Positions 58,078 to 64,000 of a DNA stretch of 64,000 nucleotides are shown one piece after another. Positions within the stretch are counted from its first letter, which is position 1; every line of letters begins with the position of its first letter. This DNA comes from Micromonospora sp. WMMD882. GTDB taxonomy: Bacteria; Actinomycetota; Actinomycetes; Mycobacteriales; Micromonosporaceae. Location of the stretch: the NCBI RefSeq assembly GCF_027497255.1, contig NZ_CP114903.1, forward strand, positions 4,836,001 to 4,900,000, written 5' to 3'. Under the pieces are notes generated by a model that was not told the origin of the DNA, did no database searches, and saw only the letters and a program-made list of their open reading frames with translations. The position numbers and the translations under genes were made by a program.

Positions 58078-58759
58078 TTCTTCCTTGTTGGGCCGGGCCC
58101 GGATCCACGCCGCCCTCGGCGACCCGGCGCGCCTGGCGATCGTGGACGCGCTGACCCTGGGCGACGCGTCCCCCGGGGAGATCGCCCACACCCTCGACCT
58201 GCCCACCAACCTCGTCGCCCACCACGTCAAGGTCCTCACCGAAGCCGGTCTGGTCGTCAAGGGCCGCTCCGAGGGCGACAAGCGCCGCACCTACCTGCGG
58301 CTGCGGCCGGAGGCCCTGGCCGCGCTGACCCCGCCGCCCCTGACCGGCGTCGGCCGGGTGGTGTTCGTCTGCACCCGCAACTCCGCGCGCTCCCAGCTCG
58401 CCGCCGCGCTCTGGCACGACCGCGCCCACACCCCGGCCGCGTCCGCCGGCACGCGCCCGGCCCCCCGGGTGCACCCCCGCGCCGTCGCCGTCGCCGACCG
58501 GCACGGGCTGCGTCTGGACCCCACCGCCACCGCCCACGTCACCGACGTGGTCCGCGACGACGACCTGCTCATCGCCGTGTGCGACAACGCCCACGAAGAC
58601 CTCACCGGGCCGACCCGTCCCCGCCTGCACTGGTCGGTGCCCGACCCGGTCCGGGTCGACACCGACGAGGCGTTCGAGGCCGCGTTCGCCGACCTCGCCG
58701 CCCGCGTCGACCGGGTCGCCCCCGCCGTCACCACTGCTCCCGGAGACCGTCATGACTGA
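58064..58759 (+). CDS. ArsR-like repressor fused to arsenate reductase
   Basis: This 231-residue protein joins an ArsR winged helix (about 1-85: 'ARIHAALGDPARLAIVDALTLGDASPGEIAHTLDLPTNLVAHHVKVL') to a low-molecular-weight-phosphatase-type arsenate reductase (about 97-225). The active site is C103-x5-R109 ('FVCTRNSARS') and a late Asp in 'SVPDPVRVD'. The HTH part lacks the CVC metal pair, and has no other obvious thiol site. It could sense arsenate turnover. It overlaps the next gene by 8 nt, so it is co-translated with it. Confidence 0.9.
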   Translation: MDADSSSLLGRARIHAALGDPARLAIVDALTLGDASPGEIAHTLDLPTNLVAHHVKVLTEAGLVVKGRSEGDKRRTYLRLRPEALAALTPPPLTGVGRVVFVCTRNSARSQLAAALWHDRAHTPAASAGTRPAPRVHPRAVAVADRHGLRLDPTATAHVTDVVRDDDLLIAVCDNAHEDLTGPTRPRLHWSVPDPVRVDTDEAFEAAFADLAARVDRVAPAVTTAPGDRHD

Positions 58760-59411
58760 CCTCACCCCCCGCCTCCGCCAGGCGTTGTCCATCGACCAGC
58801 AGATCGCCCTGGGCACGGCGGCGACCCGGCTCGCCGAGGAGTTCACCGGCGTCTACGGCCCGGAGACCATCGAGCGGTTCCTGCGCTCCGGCTACGACCA
58901 GTTCGCCACCGCCAGCACCGTCCCCCACTATCTGCCGCTGCTCGCCGAACGCTTCGCCCGCCAGCGCCTTCAGGCCCTCGCCCGCGTCGAGGGCCACCAC
59001 CGCGACGGCCGCCCCGTGGTGCTGTTCCTGTGCACCCACAACGCCGGCCGCTCCCAGATGGCGCTCGGCTTCTTCACCCACCTCGCCGGCGACCGGGCCG
59101 TCGCCTGGTCCGGCGGCAGCGAACCCGGCACGGAGCTCAACCCCGCCGCCGTCACCGCCATGGCCGAACGCGGCATCGACATCTCGCAGGAGTTCCCCAA
59201 GCCGTGGACCGACGAGGTCGTCCGCGCCGCCGACGTCGTGGTCACCATGGGCTGCGGCGACGCCTGCCCGGTCTTCCCCGGCACCCGCTACGAGAACTGG
59301 GACCTCGACGACCCCGCCGGCCTCGACACGGCCCACGTGCGACCCATCCGCGACGACGTCGAACGCCGGGTCCGGCGCCTGTTGGACCAGATCGGCGTCC
59401 CGGTTTCGTGA
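58752..59411 (+). CDS. arsC: Arsenate reductase with three-helix-bundle N-terminus
   Basis: This 219-residue enzyme has an N-terminal three-helix bundle (about 1-80) as in Corynebacterium and mycobacterial mycothiol-dependent reductases, then an LMW-PTP-fold arsenate reductase: C94-x5-R100 ('FLCTHNAGRS'), 'TMGCGDACPVFPG' with two further Cys, and 'HVRPIRDDVERRVRRLL'. It reduces As(V) to As(III) via mycothiol/mycoredoxin. It overlaps the fusion gene and is followed by acr3 after 97 bp. Confidence 0.92.
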   Translation: MTDLTPRLRQALSIDQQIALGTAATRLAEEFTGVYGPETIERFLRSGYDQFATASTVPHYLPLLAERFARQRLQALARVEGHHRDGRPVVLFLCTHNAGRSQMALGFFTHLAGDRAVAWSGGSEPGTELNPAAVTAMAERGIDISQEFPKPWTDEVVRAADVVVTMGCGDACPVFPGTRYENWDLDDPAGLDTAHVRPIRDDVERRVRRLLDQIGVPVS

Positions 59412-59508
59412 CCCGACCCACCCGATCCCACCAGTCCGACGTCTCCGACCACCTGCCCGACCTCGCTCGACGCGGGCGCGCCAGCGCCGACTACTTACGG
59501 GAGTGTCC

Positions 59509-60594
59509 ATGAGTACCGCCACCAGAGCCGACCACGCCGCGCCGGTGGTGGCACGCCTGTCACGCCTCGACCGGCTCCTGCCGGTGTGGATCGGCCTGGC
59601 CATGGTCGCCGGCCTGCTGCTCGGCCGGGTCGTTCCCGGGCTGGACGCCGCCCTCGACGCCGTCAAGATCGGCGGCATCTCCCTGCCCATCGCCCTCGGC
59701 CTGCTGGTCATGATGTATCCGGTGCTGGCCAAGGTCCGCTACGACCGCCTCGACACCGTCACCGGCGACCGACGGCTGCTGGTCTCGTCGCTGGTCCTCA
59801 ACTGGATCATCGGCCCCGCCCTGATGTTCGCCCTGGCCTGGGTGTTCCTGGCCGACCAGCCGGAGTACCGTACCGGCCTGATCATCGTCGGCCTGGCCCG
59901 CTGCATCGCCATGGTGATCATCTGGAACGATCTCGCCTGCGGTGACCGGGAGGCCGCCGCCGTCCTCGTCGCGCTCAACTCCGTGTTCCAGGTCCTCGCG
60001 TTCGGCGTGCTCGGCTGGTTCTACCTGTCGGTGCTGCCCGGCTGGCTGGGCCTGGACGGCGCCGCGCTGGCCGTCTCCGGCTGGGACATCGCCGGCAACG
60101 TGCTCGTCTTCCTCGGCGTCCCGTTGCTCGCCGGGTACCTCTCCCGCCGCCTCGGCGAGCGGACCAGGGGCCGCGACTGGTACGAGCAGCGGTTCCTGCC
60201 CAGGATCGGACCCGTCGCCCTGTACGGGCTGCTGTTCACCATCGTCGTCCTCTTCGCCCTACAGGGTGAGGCCATCACCGACCGACCGGTCGACGTGGTC
60301 CGCATCGCCCTGCCGCTGCTGGCCTACTTCGCCCTCATGTGGGCCGGGTCCTACCTGCTCGGACGGGCCATCGGCCTGAACTACGAACGCACCACCACCC
60401 TGGCGTTCACCGCGGCGGGCAACAACTTCGAGCTGGCCATCGCGGTCGCGATCGGCACGTTCGGCATCGCCTCCGGCCAGGCCCTCGCCGGTGTCGTCGG
60501 CCCCCTGATCGAGGTGCCCGTCCTCGTCGGCCTGGTCTACGTGTCGCTGTGGGCCCGCCACCGCCTGTTCCCCACCCCGACCCCCCGGCCGTGA
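59509..60594 (+). CDS. acr3: Acr3-family arsenite efflux permease
   Basis: This 361-residue membrane protein has ten hydrophobic segments. Family hallmarks are the fourth-helix Cys in 'GLARCIAMVIIWNDLACGD' and the ninth-helix 'TLAFTAAGNNFELAIAVAIGTFGI' with Glu, both essential for arsenite transport in other Acr3 proteins. It exports As(III) with proton motive force, completing the reductase-efflux path. ATG 59509 is preceded by GGGAG; GTG 59503 in frame is an alternative. A further reductase gene follows. Confidence 0.95.
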   Translation: MSTATRADHAAPVVARLSRLDRLLPVWIGLAMVAGLLLGRVVPGLDAALDAVKIGGISLPIALGLLVMMYPVLAKVRYDRLDTVTGDRRLLVSSLVLNWIIGPALMFALAWVFLADQPEYRTGLIIVGLARCIAMVIIWNDLACGDREAAAVLVALNSVFQVLAFGVLGWFYLSVLPGWLGLDGAALAVSGWDIAGNVLVFLGVPLLAGYLSRRLGERTRGRDWYEQRFLPRIGPVALYGLLFTIVVLFALQGEAITDRPVDVVRIALPLLAYFALMWAGSYLLGRAIGLNYERTTTLAFTAAGNNFELAIAVAIGTFGIASGQALAGVVGPLIEVPVLVGLVYVSLWARHRLFPTPTPRP

Positions 60595-60664
60595 GGCGCG
60601 TCGACCCCGGTCCGGGGCACTCGTCCGCGCGCCGCCCGGCAACCAACCGACCATGGAGAACGTC

Positions 60665-61066
60665 ATGAGCGACAAGCCCAGCGTCCTGTTCGTCTGCGTG
60701 CACAACGCCGGCCGCTCCCAGATGGCCGCCGGCTGGCTGCGTCACCTCGCCGGGGACGCCGTCGAGGTCCGCTCCGCCGGCTCGGCCCCCGCCGACACCG
60801 TCAACCCGGCCGCCGTCGAGGTCATGCGGGAGGTCGGCATCGACATCACCGACCAGACCCCCACCCTCCTGGCGTACGAGACCGCCGAGTCCTCCGACGT
60901 CATCGTCACCATGGGCTGCGGCGATGCCTGCCCCGTCTTCCCCGGCAAACGGTACGAGGACTGGCAGCTCCCGGACCCCGCCGGCCGGGGCGTCGACGCC
61001 GTCCGGCCGATCCGCGACGAGATCCGCGCCCGGGTGGAGAAGCTGCTCACCGAGCTGCGTGGGTAG
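60665..61066 (+). CDS. arsC: Stand-alone arsenate reductase
   Basis: This 133-residue LMW-PTP-fold arsenate reductase has C11-x5-R17 ('FVCVHNAGRS'), 'TMGCGDACPVFPG' with second and third Cys, and 'AVRPIRDEIRARVEKLL'. It is closely related to the C-terminal half of the 58752 protein. It is the third arsenate-reductase domain in 3 kb. ATG 60665 is preceded by GGAG at 8 nt; 60653 is an in-frame alternative. Confidence 0.93.
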   Translation: MSDKPSVLFVCVHNAGRSQMAAGWLRHLAGDAVEVRSAGSAPADTVNPAAVEVMREVGIDITDQTPTLLAYETAESSDVIVTMGCGDACPVFPGKRYEDWQLPDPAGRGVDAVRPIRDEIRARVEKLLTELRG

Positions 61067-61148
61067 CCCCACGGGCCGGCGAAAATTCGGACGAAACCCC
61101 GGTGATCCACCCCTCGTTTCACCGCCGACCGGCGATGTTGCTGCGACT

Positions 61149-61520
61149 ATGAGGAACGTGGCAACTCTGGATATGAACACACCGGTCGTCTCGCCCCTCA
61201 CCGGGGAGCCGATCAAACGCGCCGACGCCGAACGCCTGGCCGGGGTGCTGAAGGCGTTCGCCGACCCGGCGCGGCTGCGGCTGCTCAGCCTGATCCAGGC
61301 GTCCCCCGACGGGGAGGCGTCGGTGACGGACCTGACCGCGCCGCTCGGGCTCTCCCAGCCGACCGTGAGCCACCACCTGCGGATCCTCACCGAGGCCGGG
61401 CTGCTCGAACGCGACAAGCGCGGCGTCTGGGCGTACTACCGCCTGGTGCCGTCCACGATCGCCGCGATCGCCGACGTGCTGACCCCACCCCGCAAGCGGG
61501 CGACGAAGAAGACCCGCTGA
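61149..61520 (+). CDS. arsR: Second ArsR-family repressor
   Basis: This 123-residue winged-helix regulator has 'GVLKAFADPARLRLLSLIQASPDGEASVTDLTAPLGLSQPTVSHHLRILTEAGLLERD' and ends in a Lys/Arg tail. At the CVC position of classical ArsR it reads SVTDL, so it lacks metal-binding Cys there and has no Cys at all. It may respond to another signal or be a constitutive repressor. The ATG at 61149 is tentative; downstream GTG 61158 and ATG 61173 are possible. It stands at the end of the cluster. Confidence 0.85.
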   Translation: MRNVATLDMNTPVVSPLTGEPIKRADAERLAGVLKAFADPARLRLLSLIQASPDGEASVTDLTAPLGLSQPTVSHHLRILTEAGLLERDKRGVWAYYRLVPSTIAAIADVLTPPRKRATKKTR

Positions 61521-61548
61521 CCGTCGCCCGCTCGCGGTGGCCGGGCCG

Positions 61549-63183
61549 TCAGGCGCGTCCGCGCTGCTGCCGGTACCGGCGGATCAGGGCGGCCGTGGAC
61601 GAGTCGATGCCGGACAGGTCCGGCTCGTCGCCGCTGAGCAGCGGCGCGAGCTGGTTGGCCAGCACCTTGCCCAGCTCGACGCCCCACTGGTCGAACGGGT
61701 TGATCCCCCAGATCGCGCCCTGCACCAGCACGACGTGCTCGTAGAGGGCCACCAGCTGCCCGAACGTGGCGGGCGTCAGCCGGGGGGCGACGATCGAGGT
61801 GGTGGGATGGTTGCCGACCATCACCCGGTGCGGCACCAGCTCCGCCGGGGTGCCCTCGGCCGCCACCTGCTCGGCGGTGCGCCCGAAGGCCAGCGCGGCC
61901 GTCTGGGCGAAGAAGTTCGACATGAACAGGTCGTGCATGTCGCCGAAGTCGTGCGCCGGCTCGCTGAACGCGACGAAGTCCGCCGGCACCAGCCGGGTGC
62001 CCTGGTGGATCAACTGGTAGAACGCGTGCTGGCCGTTGGTGCCGGGCTCACCCCAGAAGATCTCCCCGGTGTCGTACGACACCGGACGGCCGTCGACGGT
62101 CACCGACTTGCCGTTGCTCTCCATCGTCAGTTGTTGCAGGTACGCCGGCAGCCGGTGCAGGTGCTGCGCGTACGGCAGCACGGCGTGGGTCTGCGCGCCG
62201 AGGAAGTTCGTGTACCAGACGTTGAGCAGCCCCAACAGCACCGGCACGTTATCGGCCAGCGGCGCGGTGCGGAAGTGCTCGTCGACGGCGTGGTAGCCGG
62301 CCAGCATCTCCCGGAAACGTTCCGGCCCGATCGACAGCATCACCGACAGGCCCACCGCCGACGGCAGCGAGTACCGCCCGCCCACCCAGTCCCAGAAGCC
62401 GAACATGTTCGCCGGGTCGATGCCGAAGTCCCGTACCCGCTGCTCGTTGGTGCTGACCGCGACGAAGTGCCGGGCCACCGCCGTGTCGTCGTCGCCGAAC
62501 GCGGCCAGCAGCCAGCGGCGCGCCTGGTGCGCGTTGGCCAGCGTCTCCTGCGTGGAGAACGTCTTGGAGGCCACCACGAACAGGGTCGTCGCCGGATCCA
62601 GGTCGGCGGTCGTGTCGTGGATGTCGCTGGGGTCGATGTTCGACACGAACCGGCAGGTCAGACCCGCGTCACGGTACGCCCGCAACGCCTCGTACGCCAT
62701 CACCGGCCCGAGGTCGGAGCCGCCGATGCCGATGTTGACCACGGTGCGGATCCGTTCCCCGGTGTGCCCGCGCCACCGGCCGGAGCGCACCTCGTCGGCG
62801 AACGCCGCCATCCGGTCCAGCACGGCGTGCACGTCGGCGACCACGTCCCGGCCGTCCACGGTCAGCGTGGCGTCGCGCGGCAGGCGCAGCGCGGTGTGCA
62901 GCACGGCCCGGCCCTCGGTGGCGTTGATCCGCTCCCCGGCGAACATCGCGGCGATCCGGTCGGCCAGCCCGACCTGCTCGGCCAGCGCGACCAGCAGCTC
63001 AAGGGTGGTGTCGGTGACCAGGTTCTTGCTGTAGTCCACGTGGTAGTCGGCCAGGCCGAGGGCCAGCCGCTCGCCGCGGCCCGGGTCGGCGGCGAAGAGG
63101 TCGCGCAGGTGCGTGCCGCGGATCTCCTCGGCGTGCCCGCGCAGGGCCTGCCAGGCGGCGGTGCTGGTGACGTCCACGGCCAT
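61549..63183 (-). CDS. pgi: Glucose-6-phosphate isomerase
   Basis: This 544-residue enzyme converts glucose-6-phosphate and fructose-6-phosphate in glycolysis. Signatures: '[18 protein letters not shown]', '[17 protein letters not shown]', '[17 protein letters not shown]', '[23 protein letters not shown]' (catalytic Glu and His) and '[15 protein letters not shown]' (catalytic Lys). Length is normal. ATG 63183 is preceded by GAGGGAG; a longer frame to 63294 is low complexity. It is convergent with the last arsR gene, marking the edge of the ars cluster. Confidence 0.96.
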   Translation of the reverse strand: MAVDVTSTAAWQALRGHAEEIRGTHLRDLFAADPGRGERLALGLADYHVDYSKNLVTDTTLELLVALAEQVGLADRIAAMFAGERINATEGRAVLHTALRLPRDATLTVDGRDVVADVHAVLDRMAAFADEVRSGRWRGHTGERIRTVVNIGIGGSDLGPVMAYEALRAYRDAGLTCRFVSNIDPSDIHDTTADLDPATTLFVVASKTFSTQETLANAHQARRWLLAAFGDDDTAVARHFVAVSTNEQRVRDFGIDPANMFGFWDWVGGRYSLPSAVGLSVMLSIGPERFREMLAGYHAVDEHFRTAPLADNVPVLLGLLNVWYTNFLGAQTHAVLPYAQHLHRLPAYLQQLTMESNGKSVTVDGRPVSYDTGEIFWGEPGTNGQHAFYQLIHQGTRLVPADFVAFSEPAHDFGDMHDLFMSNFFAQTAALAFGRTAEQVAAEGTPAELVPHRVMVGNHPTTSIVAPRLTPATFGQLVALYEHVVLVQGAIWGINPFDQWGVELGKVLANQLAPLLSGDEPDLSGIDSSTAALIRRYRQQRGRA

Positions 63184-63350
63184 CGGGTCGATCGTCTCCC
63201 TCGGTAGCGTCGGCGACCCGTCGGCGTCCGTCGACGGGCACGGCGTCCCCAGCCTGCCATCGGGAAGATCGTCGTGCGAGCCGGACACGGCCACTCCCGG
63301 ATGCTGATCCGCCCCGCCCCGCCCCGTCCCGCTGTTGTCGCGCCGACCGC

Positions 63351-63426
63351 CCGGCCCCAGCCTGGCCGCCCGGCCCCAGCCTGGCCGCCCGGCCCCAGCC
63401 TGGCCGCCCGGCCCCAGCCTGGCCGC
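63351..63426. repeat. Four perfect 19-bp tandem repeats
   Basis: CCGGCCCCAGCCTGGCCGC is repeated four times without interruption. It lies in the 342-bp space between pgi and the last gene; the rest of that space is GC-rich with no gene. Confidence 0.92.
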
Positions 63427-63525
63427 TACCTGGCCGCGCCCGGCTGGTGGCTGCTGTTGTCGCGTCGGCCGCCCGGGGCGTTGTCGGCCTGTCGCCGTGG
63501 GACCGTGGTCGGTAGGGTCGTCCGG

Positions 63526-64000
63526 GTGGATGTGGAGGTCGTCGCGGCCCGGCTCGGGGTGCCCGTCGAGGAGGTCGACCGGGTTCGTCGGCTCGCCGGT
63601 GACCTGCCGTCGGCTCCGCTGCCCGACCGGGCCGACGCGCCCGCGATCCTCGACCGGTTGGCGGTATGCCCGGACGACGCCGCCGAGATCATGGCGGGCT
63701 GGCCCGACCCGGGGTCACCGCTGTGGACGCCGGAGCTGAGCTGGCTGCTGGACCGGTCCATCGCCCTGGTGCGCGCCGATCTCGGCGGCTACGACTGGCT
63801 GCCGCCCGGTCCGGCGCTGCCCCGTGACCGTGGCCCCGCCTGGCGGCACCTCTACGTGTACGCGTACCTGGCGCTCGTCGACGTGGTCCGGGGGTACCAC
63901 CGCGACCACGGCGTCCCCGACGCGGTGTCCTGGGCGACCCTCGCCGACCTGGGCCGCAACCTCGCGATCGACCGGCGGATGAGCCGCGAGGGCTGGCCGG
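63526..64000 (+). CDS. Acyltransferase-like protein, N-terminal part (runs off the window)
   Basis: GTG 63526 opens a frame that continues past the window end (158 codons visible): '[27 protein letters not shown]...[39 protein letters not shown]...[51 protein letters not shown]'. I recall this as the N-terminal half of actinobacterial acyltransferase-domain proteins, in which '[11 protein letters not shown]' recurs; the catalytic domain would lie beyond the window. TAGGGT (63513-63518) 7 nt upstream suggests a leaderless mRNA. Confidence 0.75.
   Translation, partial: MDVEVVAARLGVPVEEVDRVRRLAGDLPSAPLPDRADAPAILDRLAVCPDDAAEIMAGWPDPGSPLWTPELSWLLDRSIALVRADLGGYDWLPPGPALPRDRGPAWRHLYVYAYLALVDVVRGYHRDHGVPDAVSWATLADLGRNLAIDRRMSREGWP

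Overview
The window is chromosomal DNA of a very high-GC actinomycete, most likely a Micromonospora or close relative. The reasons are the third-position GC bias, frequent GTG starts, many probably leaderless genes whose TANNNT -10 box lies 5-10 nt before the start codon, an ArsR with an actinobacterial-type N-terminal Cys pair, and mycoredoxin-type arsenate reductases. Intergenic hairpins are mostly GC-rich without T tracts. This assignment is inference from sequence character and protein families, not a database match.

Layout. 0-17 kb is ordinary chromosome: tRNA-Arg and tRNA-Ser, a CPBP protease divergent from a flavohemoglobin, an XRE-peptide deformylase fusion, an FhuF-like iron gene under an IdeR-type box, a membrane glycosyltransferase-like protein, a methyltransferase, a PEBP protein, a large catalase, an ECF sigma factor with a SnoaL tail, and two-domain NTF2 and VOC proteins.

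17.15-24.28 kb is a 7.1-kb genomic island between 60-bp perfect direct repeats that duplicate the 3' part of tRNA-Ser(UGA). It carries a MORC/GHKL-type ATPase fused to a PD-(D/E)XK-like nuclease. An ISAs1-type insertion sequence with 10-bp target duplications splits this gene inside the nuclease domain, and removing the IS restores one open frame. An HNH nuclease, a HAD phosphatase, a frameshifted pseudogene and a BrnT/BrnA-like toxin-antitoxin pair follow. No integrase is visible.

24.4-44.2 kb is again ordinary: P-loop kinase, quinone oxidoreductase, SoxR, split transketolase, GT2, two-component system, thiolase, rhomboid, cyclophilin, CorA, aminotransferase, Nudix, and a tightly coupled operon (nucleotidyltransferase, glycerol-1-phosphate dehydrogenase-like, CDP-alcohol phosphotransferase) that suggests an unusual phospholipid or phospho-polyol product.

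44.2-56 kb is accessory DNA: VapBC and YefM-YoeB modules with operator-like palindromes, a C39-like secreted protease, a ribbon-helix-helix pair, two short GntR regulators plus a third GntR remnant, a three-gene overlapping operon of small unknown proteins, and a complete type I restriction-modification system (hsdM, hsdS, hsdR). Related GntR-plus-hairpin segments in the same orientation flank the RM locus. 56-61.5 kb is an arsenic resistance cluster with a flavin monooxygenase, two ArsR proteins, an ArsR-ArsC fusion, two more arsenate reductases and Acr3. The window ends with glucose-6-phosphate isomerase and a truncated acyltransferase-like gene.
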